Assembly (NCBI GenBank): GCA_038043465.1
Contig: JBBTBX010000001.1
Span: 1-64,000, forward strand
From: SXRF01 sp038043465
Lineage (GTDB): Bacteria; Pseudomonadota; Alphaproteobacteria; Rickettsiales; SXRF01
Length of the DNA: 64,000 nucleotides
Reading direction: 5' to 3'
Notes under the pieces: model-generated
The model's input: only the letters and a program-made list of their open reading frames with translations
Told to the model about the DNA's origin: nothing
The model's database searches: none
Made by a program: the position numbers and the translations under genes
Part shown: piece after piece, positions 54,687 through 63,965 of the stretch
Layout: each line of letters starts with the position of its first letter
Numbering within the stretch: the first letter of the stretch is position 1

Positions 54687-54701
54687 TTAACCTATTATTA
54701 A
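54687..54701. promoter_or_regulatory. Putative CtrA box upstream of flagellin
   Basis: TTAACCTATTATTAA, TTAA-N7-TTAA, matching the cheY upstream box in TTAACCT and ATTAA. 105 bases before the flagellin ATG. Confidence 0.58.
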
Positions 54702-54805
54702 TGATGTTTGTTGATAATGGGTTTATGTGTGGTCAGTTTGGCTGCATGGTTAACCGGAGCAATTAGCTCCTTTATAAACTTTAACGTCCAAGTAGGAGAA
54801 AAATC

Positions 54806-57800
54806 ATGGCTAATTCAATTAATACCAATATTTCTGCGTATTTCGCGCAGGCAAATATTGGAGCAGCTTCAGCATCATCTTCATCTTCAGTATCGCGTCT
54901 TTCCAGCGGTAACCGTATCGTGAAAGCGTCTGACGACGTAGCTGCTCTTTCAACTGGTACATCACTCAAAACACAGGTATTGGCACTTAGAACTGCTCTT
55001 ACCAACGCTTCGCAAGGTACATCGCTGCTTCAGGTAGCTGACGGCGCGCTTTCGCAAGTAACAGAAATTCTTCAACGTCAGAAAGCTATTTCACTACAAG
55101 CTGGTTCCGGTTCATTAACCGATACTGACCGTGGTTATCTTGATCAGGAATTCCAGGCTCTCTCAACCGAAATAGATCGTCTGACCGGAGCTACAAACTT
55201 CAACGGCGTGAAACTTCTGAACGGTTCTCTTTCAACTACTGCTGCTGTTGCTGAAGTTGAGACTGCTGCAACTAAAGGCTCTCTAAGTCTTAACTTCGGT
55301 GCTAGCAATATTCTGGTTGGTGAAGTTGTTACCATTAACGGTACTACTCTTACCGCTGTTGCTTCTGGCGCAACCGGCGCGCAGTTCAACCTTGGTGCTA
55401 ACATCACGGAAACAGTTTCAAACCTTGCAGATCGTTTGAATACCCTTGCCGACAGCACTACCTATAACACTACTCTTGGTGAAGCTATTTATTCTGCTGC
55501 TGGCTCAACCCTTACTGCTACAGCTCGTGCTGGTGGTGCGTTAAGTAATGCTTTCCGTTTGGATAACACCCCTCCTGCTGCTATAACCGCTATACCAATT
55601 GGTGATGTTGACACAACCAACGGTTCTGCGAGCGTTGTTGTTACTATGGCTAACTCATATGCTGTTGGACAACGGGTTATCATCAACCTTGGTACTGATG
55701 CTGCTATCGGTGGTATTGCTCATACTGCTCTGCGTGGTGTTATTACCGCTGCAACCGGTGCTTCATTTACCTTCACTGCTCAGGCAACTGCAACTGCAAC
55801 TGCTGCTAACGCTACTGCTGCAACTGCGATTCTTGATGCTGCTAACACTTTTAACGAAGCTACAGTTACTGGTGGAAGCCAAGCAAGTTATTTCAACCTG
55901 TTTGCAACAACTACTGGGTTTACCAGTGCTACCACTGTAATTTCTGCTGCAACTTCTACTGCGGCGTTGCCATTCCAGGATGGTAATACCTTTACCGCTA
56001 CAGTAAACGGTACATCTCATACACTTCATACTTTTGCAGCAAGTGATACGCTGAAAGGTTTGGTGGATGGTATTAATGCCAGCTCTCCAACAACTGGTTT
56101 TTCTGCTTCTTTAATTATGGATTCTAACAATCGTTACAATATCCGTATTAAAGCTGAAGGCAATACTGGCCCAATTTTAATTAACGGTGGTACAAATTAC
56201 TATGCGACAGGCGCGTCTACCAATCTGTTGACTGGTGATAACCTTTCCACACTTGATACAATTGGTAACTCTACCGCAGCCCAGTTCTCTGGTAAGAGCA
56301 TTATCTCCAGCGGTTACACTGACCTGGTTGGTGCTGCTGGTGCAGTTACCATTACTGCTGCTACTCAGGCTGCAACTGTAATCGGTGCTACTGCTGCCGC
56401 TCCGTTCGTGGTTGGTGAGAATGTCAGTGTTACCATAAATGGTGAAAGCAAAATTCTGCATACATTTGTGGCTGCTGATACTCTGGCAACAGTTATAGCT
56501 AGCATCAACGCTAAAACTGCAGACACTGGCGTTTACGCTGCTGTATTATCGGATGCCGATGGTCTGGCTGCTTACAACATTAGGCTGTATACAACTGCAC
56601 CTACTCCAGCAACTGATCAGTTCCTAGTAGAAGCTGGTATTGGGTCTTCTCTGGCTTCCAGCACTCTTACCACCTTAACTACTACCAATGGTGGCTTGTC
56701 ACGAGTTACTACAGCTACCATGCAAGGTGGTGTTGATGACGGTATTGGTAAAGGTAATACTAATGCTACCGGTTCGGTTGGTGACTCTATCCTGCAGAGT
56801 CTTGGTACAACTAAAGCCAATGCTTCTTTATTGTTTACTGCAATCCCAACGGCGAATGATTCTATCACCGTAGGTGGTCAGTTATTCTACTTTACCTCTA
56901 ACACGACCGCAGCTCCTAATGAGATCCTGATTGGTTCTACTGTTCAGGAAACCATTAATAACACTGTATCTGCACTACATAATTATGTAGAAAATGGTCA
57001 TGCTATCGGTACTGCAGCTTATGAGCTTAACCAGATTGATATTTCAGCTACTGCAAATTCTTTGGTGTTTACCGCTAAAGCTATGGGTACTGTAAAAACT
57101 CTTACTGGTGGCACTTCTGCGATTGCAGAATCATCTACTAACATTGCGCTGGTAGGTGGCAACCTTAATAACGGTTCTACTAACTATGGTGTGGACGTTA
57201 CTGGTATAGCTAATTCTGCTTTTACTGGTTCTATAAGTGGATTTACTGCTACTTATACCGGCACAACTGATACTATTGACCTGTCAGTGAAAATTGGTGA
57301 TTTCACTTACACTGCTCAGGATGTTGATGCTACTGTAACCAGCGATACCCGTATCCGTTTATATTCTGATACAGTTGCTGGTAAAAACGGTGGTTTCTTT
57401 GACATACAACTTAAAGCTAACCAGGTTAACTCGTTTACTAACCAGGCTGGTGCGGATGCGGTTGCGGCTCGCCTCGATGGTGCTTTCAGCAGCTTGAATT
57501 TCTTACAAAACCGTAATATTTCAAGCTATACTGGTTCTGGAAGTATCACTTCTGGTGGTTCTGTAATTGGTTCACTTCAAGGAAGTAAGGTAACTGCGCA
57601 ACTGAAGGAGTTTGAAAATGTAAACCTGTCAGATGTAAAAGTTGTTGCTCCATCAGGAAGCAACACCGATGTCAGGATTACTCTTACCATCAGCGGTGTT
57701 GATTACTCTACCGCTTCTGGTATTGGCAGCGAGCTTGGTGCTAACCAGACCTACAAGCTGGTAAGCTCTGAAGATCCTAATCAATTTGTAAACTTTACCA

Positions 57801-58288
57801 CTGGTAATACTACAATTGATATAGATTCTTCTGAGAAAGCCCTTGCTGTACAGGCTGCCCTCAAGACTGCGTTTGGTGCAACCGCCGGTTCATCTTCGCT
57901 GTCCTTCCAAGTTGGATCTTCTTCAAGTGATACTCTCGAAGTAAGTATCGGTAGTGCGCAGACTTCTTCACTGTATGCGGGTAAAACGTTGAACGTATTG
58001 AGTCAGGAAGACGCTATTATAGCTGGCGACCAGCTTGATATAGCACTGGCAACAGTGACTTCACTACGTGCATCGGTTGGTGCGCTTCAGTCACGATTCA
58101 ACTTTGCTGCAGCTAACATCCAGATTGCGGTTCAAAATCAGGATGCTGCTCGTGGTGAACTATTGGATACTGACGTTGCGACAGAATCAACAGCGTTTGC
58201 TACTTCGCAGGTTAAGCTACAGGCTGGTATCTCAGTACTAGCTCAGGCTAACCAGCAGTTGCAGAACTTGTTGAAACTGATTCAGTAG
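54806..58288 (+). CDS. fliC: Giant flagellin with long variable domain
   Basis: 1160 residues, more than twice a common flagellin. Conserved D0/D1 ends: MANSINTNISAYFAQANIGA plus SRLSSGNRIVKASDDVAALS at the N-terminus, NFNGVKLLNGS near 131, and SRFNFAAANIQIAVQNQDAA with LAQANQQLQNLLKLIQ at the C-terminus. The central 900 or so residues are Thr/Ala/Gly/Asn-rich beta-type D2/D3 domains. An internal duplication is visible: VNGTSHTLHTFAASDTLKGL near 399-418 and INGESKILHTFVAADTLATV near 547-566. AGGAG precedes the ATG. FliB upstream suggests lysine methylation. Confidence 0.95.
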   Translation: MANSINTNISAYFAQANIGAASASSSSSVSRLSSGNRIVKASDDVAALSTGTSLKTQVLALRTALTNASQGTSLLQVADGALSQVTEILQRQKAISLQAGSGSLTDTDRGYLDQEFQALSTEIDRLTGATNFNGVKLLNGSLSTTAAVAEVETAATKGSLSLNFGASNILVGEVVTINGTTLTAVASGATGAQFNLGANITETVSNLADRLNTLADSTTYNTTLGEAIYSAAGSTLTATARAGGALSNAFRLDNTPPAAITAIPIGDVDTTNGSASVVVTMANSYAVGQRVIINLGTDAAIGGIAHTALRGVITAATGASFTFTAQATATATAANATAATAILDAANTFNEATVTGGSQASYFNLFATTTGFTSATTVISAATSTAALPFQDGNTFTATVNGTSHTLHTFAASDTLKGLVDGINASSPTTGFSASLIMDSNNRYNIRIKAEGNTGPILINGGTNYYATGASTNLLTGDNLSTLDTIGNSTAAQFSGKSIISSGYTDLVGAAGAVTITAATQAATVIGATAAAPFVVGENVSVTINGESKILHTFVAADTLATVIASINAKTADTGVYAAVLSDADGLAAYNIRLYTTAPTPATDQFLVEAGIGSSLASSTLTTLTTTNGGLSRVTTATMQGGVDDGIGKGNTNATGSVGDSILQSLGTTKANASLLFTAIPTANDSITVGGQLFYFTSNTTAAPNEILIGSTVQETINNTVSALHNYVENGHAIGTAAYELNQIDISATANSLVFTAKAMGTVKTLTGGTSAIAESSTNIALVGGNLNNGSTNYGVDVTGIANSAFTGSISGFTATYTGTTDTIDLSVKIGDFTYTAQDVDATVTSDTRIRLYSDTVAGKNGGFFDIQLKANQVNSFTNQAGADAVAARLDGAFSSLNFLQNRNISSYTGSGSITSGGSVIGSLQGSKVTAQLKEFENVNLSDVKVVAPSGSNTDVRITLTISGVDYSTASGIGSELGANQTYKLVSSEDPNQFVNFTTGNTTIDIDSSEKALAVQAALKTAFGATAGSSSLSFQVGSSSSDTLEVSIGSAQTSSLYAGKTLNVLSQEDAIIAGDQLDIALATVTSLRASVGALQSRFNFAAANIQIAVQNQDAARGELLDTDVATESTAFATSQVKLQAGISVLAQANQQLQNLLKLIQ

Positions 58289-58305
58289 TTTATTAATTTA
58301 GGAAA

Positions 58306-58332
58306 GGCTCGGGGTGGTTAACACTCCGAGCC
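58306..58332 (+). terminator. Hairpin after flagellin
   Basis: GGCTCGGGGTG / CACTCCGAGCC around loop GTTAA, with one G-T pair. No T-run follows, so this may be an mRNA-stabilising stem or partial terminator between flagellin and flaG. Confidence 0.75.
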
Positions 58333-58348
58333 AATCTTAGGAGGTTAT

Positions 58349-58711
58349 ATGAACAATTTAGGAATAACATCACCGCCCATTGTAATAAAACCTGTAGTTT
58401 CTATGCCAAGTCCGGCGCCCGTGGCTAGTAAGTCCGAGGTGCCTTTTGTGTCAATAGGATCTGGTAGTACCGGCTTTGACGAGCAGGTTGCACAGCAACA
58501 AAGGTTCCAGGCGGTTCAGCGCATTTCTCAGAAAATGACTGATCCATATGTGGTAAGTGACAGAACTTTCACTATTTTTAAAGACGCTACCGGACAATAC
58601 ATTACCAGATTCACCAGTTTGCGTGATGGTAAGGTAACTTATATTCCTGAGCCGAATTTGTTCAGGATGGGTGGCGAAAGTGAAAAAGTATCGTTTAATT
58701 TGAAGGTTTGA
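58349..58711 (+). CDS. FlaG-like protein
   Basis: 120 residues. N-terminal half is Pro/Ser-rich and probably disordered; the C-terminal half (VVSDRTFTIFKDATGQYITRFTSLRDGKVTYIPEPNLFRM) has the strand pattern and the KDATGxYITR...IPEP arrangement of FlaG proteins, which limit filament length or stability. Between flagellin and fliD, the usual place. AGGAGG lies seven bases before the ATG. Family assignment moderate. Confidence 0.7.
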   Translation: MNNLGITSPPIVIKPVVSMPSPAPVASKSEVPFVSIGSGSTGFDEQVAQQQRFQAVQRISQKMTDPYVVSDRTFTIFKDATGQYITRFTSLRDGKVTYIPEPNLFRMGGESEKVSFNLKV

Positions 58712-58751
58712 TACAACTTTAAGTTGCTAGTTGCCAGGTGATAAAGGTTCA

Positions 58752-58765
58752 GGCATAATTTTTGC
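58752..58765 (+). promoter_or_regulatory. Putative sigma-54 promoter upstream of fliD
   Basis: AGGCATAATTTTTGC: GG (58752-58753), ten bases, GC (58764-58765), the -24/-12 spacing; four of six bases of TGGCAC match plus full TTGC. 130 bases before the fliD ATG. Confidence 0.5.
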
Positions 58766-58894
58766 ATAGAATTTGTACAGGGTTTGCATAGGGTTTGTTT
58801 GGGTTTTGTAAATATAATATTGCAAATTGCTTGGTACTTTAAATTCACGACAGCGTTTAATAAAGCTGGGCTGGGATAGTCGAAAGGAAGTTTT

Positions 58895-60709
58895 ATGGTG
58901 AGTCAAATACAGATCGGTAATTTTTTCAAGTTTGGCGGAAAAACTGTATCGAATGGTGTTGGCGGATCTGGTATTGATACAGAGGCTCTGATCAAAGGGC
59001 TCACCGAGGCCAAGTCGATTCCTGCGACGCAATTACAGGATAAAATTGATGTAAATGCCAGTAAGGCTACGGCACTGGGCGAATTTAAAAGCCTGCTTGG
59101 TAAACTTAAGGATTCGGTGGCGATTTTGCGTAACCCTCCTGGGGTCGGTAATGCGGCGGACAATGCTTTTAAATATAGAACCGCTGTTATCAGCAGTAAT
59201 ACTGAAGTGTCAGGTTTGGAATATGTGGTGGCTACGGCTTCACCTGGTACAGCTTTGCAGTCTTACACAGTAAGCGAAATTACCAGCATTGCCAAAGCAA
59301 GAAAACAATCTACCGGTAACATAAATATTGCTACAGCTAATGATGCTGCGGTTTCAGCCGCTCCGGCGGCAGGGCAATTTAAAGCCGGTACTTTTACTCT
59401 TAAAGGCGAGAGCATAACACTGAATGATGGCGAAAGTCTGAACTCTGTGGCTGCCAAGTTTAATTCCATTTCCGATAAAACCGGAATATCAGCCAGTATA
59501 ATTAAAGTTGGAACTGGTGTTTACCAGCTTTCATTTGCTTCTACCAAGACTGGAACTGATGTGGATTTTGATTTTAACAACGTAAGTCCTGCCGGTACTC
59601 TGGTTGATGCTACCGGTGTTTTTACGCAGGTTACTATTTCAGATAAACAGCAAGCGTCTAATGCTGTTTTTAAATTCAATGGTGTGTCCATAACCAGGCA
59701 GGGCAATACTATAAGCGATTTGGTTGACGGACTTTCTCTGACCATCAAAAAAGATATGGTGGCTGCTCCTCTTACTGAAGTTGGGGTTTCCATTGAGGCG
59801 GATCAGAATATAGGGAAGAACAGCATCATCAATTTTGTTAATCTGTATAATGAACTGAAAGTTTTTGCTGCCAAGCAATCAGAGCTTGATGATAATGGTC
59901 TTTATAAAGATACGGCAGTGCTTAGTGATAGTGCGCTACTGCGTAATACTATGAGTTCTGTTGGGGGGATATTGTCGTCGATAGTTTCTGGTCTTGGCTT
60001 AAATGCTCCAAGCAGGCTTGCCGATGTGGGCATTACTTTTATTGATCAGGAAGCAACCACTGATTCACCTTCTGTACGTAATTTGATGAGTGTTGATGAT
60101 ACAAAGCTCAGCACTGCCATAGCCAATGATCCGGATGCTGTACGCAAGATATTTGAATTTGATTTCGTGACCGATAATACTTCTCTACGTATTTTTTCGC
60201 GCACCAATGCGTTGAAGGCAACAGATTTTGACCTTACTATCACGCCCAGCACTTCCACTTACAAAGCAACTTATGATGATGGTTCGGGACCTGAAATCGT
60301 GGATCTGGATGCTATTGAGATTAAAAACGCATCTACCGGAGTTGTAACCGGTTACACTTTGAAAGGGAAGGTGGGTACGGCGTTTGAAGGGTTGGTTATG
60401 GTATATGCCAGCACTGCGGACGGCACTGCAAGTGTTAATGCTACGCAGGGTATCGCCGATAAAATTTTTAACGTTTCTGATGCTGTTCTAAAGAGCAATA
60501 CTGGTACGCTTGCGGTTGAGCTTAACGCACTCAAAGATTCCGATACGCGTTTGAAGGAAAATATTGATAGAATAAACGCGCAGGTTGAAGTTTTTCGCCA
60601 ACAATTGCTTGATAAATTTGCGCGTTTGGAACAAGCTATTTCCAACGTCAATACACTGCTCTCTAGTCTGCAGGCTAATGATGATGCGCGAAATGGTATA
60701 AATAGCTAG
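58895..60709 (+). CDS. fliD: Flagellar filament cap protein
   Basis: 604 residues. The FliD_N segment GVGGSGIDTEALIKGLTEAK near 20-39, then coiled segment with ALGEFKSLLGKLKDS, and the C-terminal FliD_C heptad region LNALKDSDTRLKENIDRIN... ending FARLEQAISNVNTLLSSLQAN near 580-600. Caps the growing filament and folds flagellin. Next to fliS. The N-terminal extension of 17 residues before the domain is slightly long. Confidence 0.93.
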   Translation: MVSQIQIGNFFKFGGKTVSNGVGGSGIDTEALIKGLTEAKSIPATQLQDKIDVNASKATALGEFKSLLGKLKDSVAILRNPPGVGNAADNAFKYRTAVISSNTEVSGLEYVVATASPGTALQSYTVSEITSIAKARKQSTGNINIATANDAAVSAAPAAGQFKAGTFTLKGESITLNDGESLNSVAAKFNSISDKTGISASIIKVGTGVYQLSFASTKTGTDVDFDFNNVSPAGTLVDATGVFTQVTISDKQQASNAVFKFNGVSITRQGNTISDLVDGLSLTIKKDMVAAPLTEVGVSIEADQNIGKNSIINFVNLYNELKVFAAKQSELDDNGLYKDTAVLSDSALLRNTMSSVGGILSSIVSGLGLNAPSRLADVGITFIDQEATTDSPSVRNLMSVDDTKLSTAIANDPDAVRKIFEFDFVTDNTSLRIFSRTNALKATDFDLTITPSTSTYKATYDDGSGPEIVDLDAIEIKNASTGVVTGYTLKGKVGTAFEGLVMVYASTADGTASVNATQGIADKIFNVSDAVLKSNTGTLAVELNALKDSDTRLKENIDRINAQVEVFRQQLLDKFARLEQAISNVNTLLSSLQANDDARNGINS

Positions 60710-60739
60710 CAATAAAACAAGGAATAAAAAAGGAATAAA

Positions 60740-61219
60740 ATGGTTGAAAAACAAAAATACCAGGCATATGCCGCTGCCACGCAGACCGTAGCTCCTGTTC
60801 GCCAGATTATATTGCTGTATGATGGAATTATCCGCCTTGTGCAGCAGGCAAAAGAAGCCATCAACGAAAAACGGATTGAAGACCGTTATAACTTGCTTAT
60901 AAAAGCTTCCGAGCTGGTTGGTGGCTTGCAAGGTTGCCTCGATTTTGATAATGGCGGGGAAATCGCGAAAATCCTCTATAGCTATTATTCATCAATTGAT
61001 ACGCGTTTATTTGCGATTCACCGCACTAATAGCATAGAGGAATGTGAATCGGTTATCGCCGATTTAAAACAGATGCGCAGTGCATGGAATGATATTGATC
61101 AGGATAGTTCTCGCGCAGGGGCACAGGGAGGAAATGTTTCCGAGTTTCCTGTTGCTTCCAATTCCGGCAATGGTTCGATTATTCCGCCTTCTGCTGAGGG
61201 GCTGACGCTGTCAGCTTAG
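60740..61219 (+). CDS. fliS: Flagellin chaperone
   Basis: 159 residues. YQAYAAATQTVAPVRQIILLYDGIIRLVQQAKEAINEKRIEDRYN matches the FliS four-helix bundle start; LVGGLQGCLDFDNGGEIAKILYSYYSSIDTRLF near 53-85 continues it. Binds the C-terminal D0 helix of flagellin before export. A disordered Ser/Asn/Gly-rich C-terminal tail of about 40 residues is extra. Overlaps nothing; immediately after fliD as usual. Confidence 0.92.
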   Translation: MVEKQKYQAYAAATQTVAPVRQIILLYDGIIRLVQQAKEAINEKRIEDRYNLLIKASELVGGLQGCLDFDNGGEIAKILYSYYSSIDTRLFAIHRTNSIEECESVIADLKQMRSAWNDIDQDSSRAGAQGGNVSEFPVASNSGNGSIIPPSAEGLTLSA

Positions 61220-61317
61220 TAGTGGTCAGTGGCTGGGTGGACAGTGGTTGGTGAAGTAAGAAGTTGAGCTTCCATTATAAAGTCGTTATACACTGACCAC
61301 CATCCACTAACCACCAT
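61218..61317. repeat. AGTGGTCAGTGG hairpin spacer
   Basis: Left arm AGTGGTCAGTGGCTGGGTGG and ACAGTGGTTGGTG (61220-61252), right arm CACTGACCACCATCCACTAA and CCACCAT (61291-61317). Fills the fliS-fliK spacer. Confidence 0.88.
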
Positions 61318-61327
61318 TTCCTAACTT

Positions 61328-61342
61328 TGGCACGGTCTTTGC
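61328..61342 (+). promoter_or_regulatory. Sigma-54 promoter of fliK-flgD
   Basis: TGGCACGGTCTTTGC: exact match to the -24/-12 consensus TGGCAC-N5-TTGC, 45 bases before the fliK ATG. Sigma-54 drives middle flagellar genes in many alphaproteobacteria. Confidence 0.85.
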
Positions 61343-61386
61343 TTAATATTTCAGGTAGATAAAAACCTGAAGTTAAGTGAGGAAAT

Positions 61387-63222
61387 ATGCCGGCTTTACA
61401 ATTCTCGTTAGCAACGCTAAGCGGATTAATTAATGGAAATCAGGCGGATAGCTCGGTTAAGGGTGGCGATGCATCAAGTAAAAAATCTGGTGCTGACCAG
61501 TTTTCCTCGTTGCTTGACGTGGTAGGAAATACTGGTGATTCCGGTAATCAGGCGGGCTTTGGCAATAAAAAAGATGAAAAAGACCCAGCGGCTGTGGAAG
61601 TTAATGCCGCCCAGCCTTTCCGCGATCCTTTGGACAAAACCATCCAGAAAGTGTTGAGAAATAAAATAGAAAATAAAGAAACTAATAAAAGTGAGGATAA
61701 AAATTCTGAGACTTCTACGCGTCCAGTTAAAAATACAAAAAATTATGATCAGAATAATGCGCCGGTAAGAGATAAAGTTGAGAGCAAAACTGTGGGTGAT
61801 ACAGAAGCTCCGGCCGATGAATTGACCTCTGAGGAATTGAAGGAAAAAATTGCCAGACATGCGGATAGCTTGAGTGATTTGCTGAATATTATTGCACAGC
61901 TTCTGGCGGGTGCTGGTGTTGGTGGGCAGGTTCTGACGGTTAATGTGAATTCGCAGGTGAAAATAGATGTGGTTAGTTCTGCGGATAATCTGGCGATTAC
62001 TGACGCACAGAAAAATGCAGGATTGCCGGAGATATTTGCAGATTTGAAAAATACCCTTGCCCAGCTTCAGCAATTTTTGCAGGCGGCAAATTCTGAAGGA
62101 GCAGCGCAGGGTGCAGATGGCAATTTGTTGTTGAGTGATGAGCAGAATGCGGCACTTAATGCAATTAATGATGCTCTGCAAAATGATTTGAACGCACTCA
62201 AGAATTTATTGCCACAAGGGCTTGGCGGAGATGATAAGAAAGCTGCGTCTGCTCTGGCACTTGATGCATTACATAATCAGGGTGTTGATGATGATAAATT
62301 ATTTGCGATGGCAGAGGATGTTAAAAAATTGCTGGAAGATGATATCGCGCTGATTAAAGAAGCATTGCAGAAATTTCGCAGTGACAGGGCAGGGGAATAT
62401 CAGCAAGCTGATGTTGGTTCAAAGCTGCCGGTGAAGCCGCTTATCACTATCGCAGCAAATAATAATTCCTTGCTGCCTGAAGCTAATAACAAACCGGATG
62501 CAATTGTTTCTGCGCCAATTGTGCAGCAGGCGGCGGGTGTTGCCAGCGAACAGCCAGTTACTTCGCAACAATCCATGCAGCAGCAAAATAATTCTCTTCT
62601 GCCGGTGGCTTCTGCGGTGCAGTCTGCTACAAGCTCAGACAGCAATAGTAATTTTTCGGGTAATTCCGGACAGAATAATAATGCCGGGCAGCAATTTTCA
62701 CTGGCGGGAGCTGCGCCATCTTCTGCGCGGGCGAATGTTCCAGCAGGAGCTTCACAATTTTCGAGTATGCTTAACCGTGCCGAGCAAGTTCCGGTTACTG
62801 ATCAGGTGGTGTTCCATGTAAAAACTGCCATCGGTAGTGGCAATAGCAAAATAACTATCCAGCTAAATCCGGAAGAATTGGGGAAACTGGATATTACGCT
62901 CGATGTAGATTCCAAGGGTAAAACCGGAGTGACGATTACTGCGGATAATAAACAGGCTCTGGATTTGCTACAGCGTGATTCCAGCGGTTTGCAGAAAGCT
63001 CTTTCGGACGCCGGACTTAAAACTGATGCGGGAAGCTTGAGTTTTAATCTGCGTGGCGGTGAAAAAGAAGGGCAGGGGCAGAATCAATATCAGGCTACCA
63101 GCCAGTATCAAAAATCGCAGCCGGAAGAATTATTGCCGGAAGAAGTGAATATGGCATCGCTGGTGGCAGTGACGCGTAGCTATACTGTTAATTTGCCAGA
63201 TGGTCTGGATATTAAAATATAG
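61387..63222 (+). CDS. fliK: Flagellar hook-length control protein
   Basis: 611 residues. The N-terminal two thirds are low-complexity, Asp/Asn/Gln/Ala-rich, and serve as the molecular ruler. The C-terminal Flg_hook domain (about 475-560) has KITIQLNPEELGKLDITLDV and ALDLLQRDSSGLQKALSDAGL, the conserved hook-length switch region. Own sigma-54 promoter; GAGGAAAT before the ATG. Long for the family, suggesting a long hook. Confidence 0.9.
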   Translation: MPALQFSLATLSGLINGNQADSSVKGGDASSKKSGADQFSSLLDVVGNTGDSGNQAGFGNKKDEKDPAAVEVNAAQPFRDPLDKTIQKVLRNKIENKETNKSEDKNSETSTRPVKNTKNYDQNNAPVRDKVESKTVGDTEAPADELTSEELKEKIARHADSLSDLLNIIAQLLAGAGVGGQVLTVNVNSQVKIDVVSSADNLAITDAQKNAGLPEIFADLKNTLAQLQQFLQAANSEGAAQGADGNLLLSDEQNAALNAINDALQNDLNALKNLLPQGLGGDDKKAASALALDALHNQGVDDDKLFAMAEDVKKLLEDDIALIKEALQKFRSDRAGEYQQADVGSKLPVKPLITIAANNNSLLPEANNKPDAIVSAPIVQQAAGVASEQPVTSQQSMQQQNNSLLPVASAVQSATSSDSNSNFSGNSGQNNNAGQQFSLAGAAPSSARANVPAGASQFSSMLNRAEQVPVTDQVVFHVKTAIGSGNSKITIQLNPEELGKLDITLDVDSKGKTGVTITADNKQALDLLQRDSSGLQKALSDAGLKTDAGSLSFNLRGGEKEGQGQNQYQATSQYQKSQPEELLPEEVNMASLVAVTRSYTVNLPDGLDIKI

Positions 63223-63264
63223 GGCTTATGGCATAAGGCATAAGGCATAAGGCTTAGGGATTAG
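63222..63264. repeat. GCATAAG array
   Basis: GGCTTATGGCATAAGGCATA then AGGCATAAGGCTTAGGGATT; units of seven bases with one final TTAGGGA, between fliK and flgD. Confidence 0.85.
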
Positions 63265-63278
63265 AAAGGTAGGAAGTT

Positions 63279-63965
63279 ATGGTTGCTAGTAGCTTTACAA
63301 GCAGAGTTGATAACATCAATAATGTAACGAATAAAAACGCGAGCGAGACTGATAAAGCGGCTGCTAAGGCGCAGACAAATTATCAGGATTTTCTCAAGCT
63401 GCTTACCACGCAGTTGCAGAATCAGGATCCGACTGCGCCGACTGATACTAACCAGCTCACGCAGCAGATAGCAACGCTTTCGCAGGTGGAGCAGCAGATT
63501 AATACTAACAGCAATTTGCAGAAATTAATCAGCCTGTTTAACACGAGCACCTTGAATAGTGTGGTCGGGTATATCGGCAAACAGGTGGAAGCAGATGGCG
63601 ACAAGGGCGTTATGCAGGGAGGCAAGGCGAGCTTTGTTTATGATTTGGAAAAAGAAGCGCAAACTGTTGATTTGACAATATTAGACCCTACCGGAAAAGA
63701 AGTTATGAAGGCAAATGGCACGAAAGTTGCAGGACGTAATGAAGTACTATGGGGAGGAAAGGATGGAGACGGAAAACAGTTAGCGGATGGGACTTATACT
63801 ATTAAGGTTGTGGCTAAAGATGCTGCCGGAAATGATCTGAAAGCCAAGACCTCAACAGTTGGAGTGGTATCTTCGATAGACACAAAAGACGGAACAACAG
63901 TTTTGACATTAGGTGATGTAGTGGTGGCGTTGGATAAGGTTAAGTCGGTAAGACAGGCTATATAG
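63279..63965 (+). CDS. flgD: Flagellar hook assembly scaffold
   Basis: 228 residues. N-terminal FlgD block YQDFLKLLTTQLQNQDPTAPTDTNQLTQQIATLSQVEQQIN near 37-77 (the LLTTQLQNQDP motif is diagnostic), then GYIGKQVEADGD and the Ig-like region RNEVLWGGKDGDGKQLADGTYTIKV. Caps the growing hook during assembly. Same strand as fliK, with AGGAAG before the ATG; flgE, the usual next gene, would lie beyond the window. Confidence 0.95.
   Translation: MVASSFTSRVDNINNVTNKNASETDKAAAKAQTNYQDFLKLLTTQLQNQDPTAPTDTNQLTQQIATLSQVEQQINTNSNLQKLISLFNTSTLNSVVGYIGKQVEADGDKGVMQGGKASFVYDLEKEAQTVDLTILDPTGKEVMKANGTKVAGRNEVLWGGKDGDGKQLADGTYTIKVVAKDAAGNDLKAKTSTVGVVSSIDTKDGTTVLTLGDVVVALDKVKSVRQAI

Noticed and set aside
54725..54739. 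Sigma-54 promoter upstream of flagellin (GGTCAGTTTGGCTGC)
   Set aside because: The spacing between GG and GC is 11 rather than 10 bases and the flanking consensus is poor.
55599..55940. Leucine-rich plus-strand frame within flagellin
   Set aside because: Out-of-frame reading of the GCT/ACT-rich flagellin gene; no start signal.
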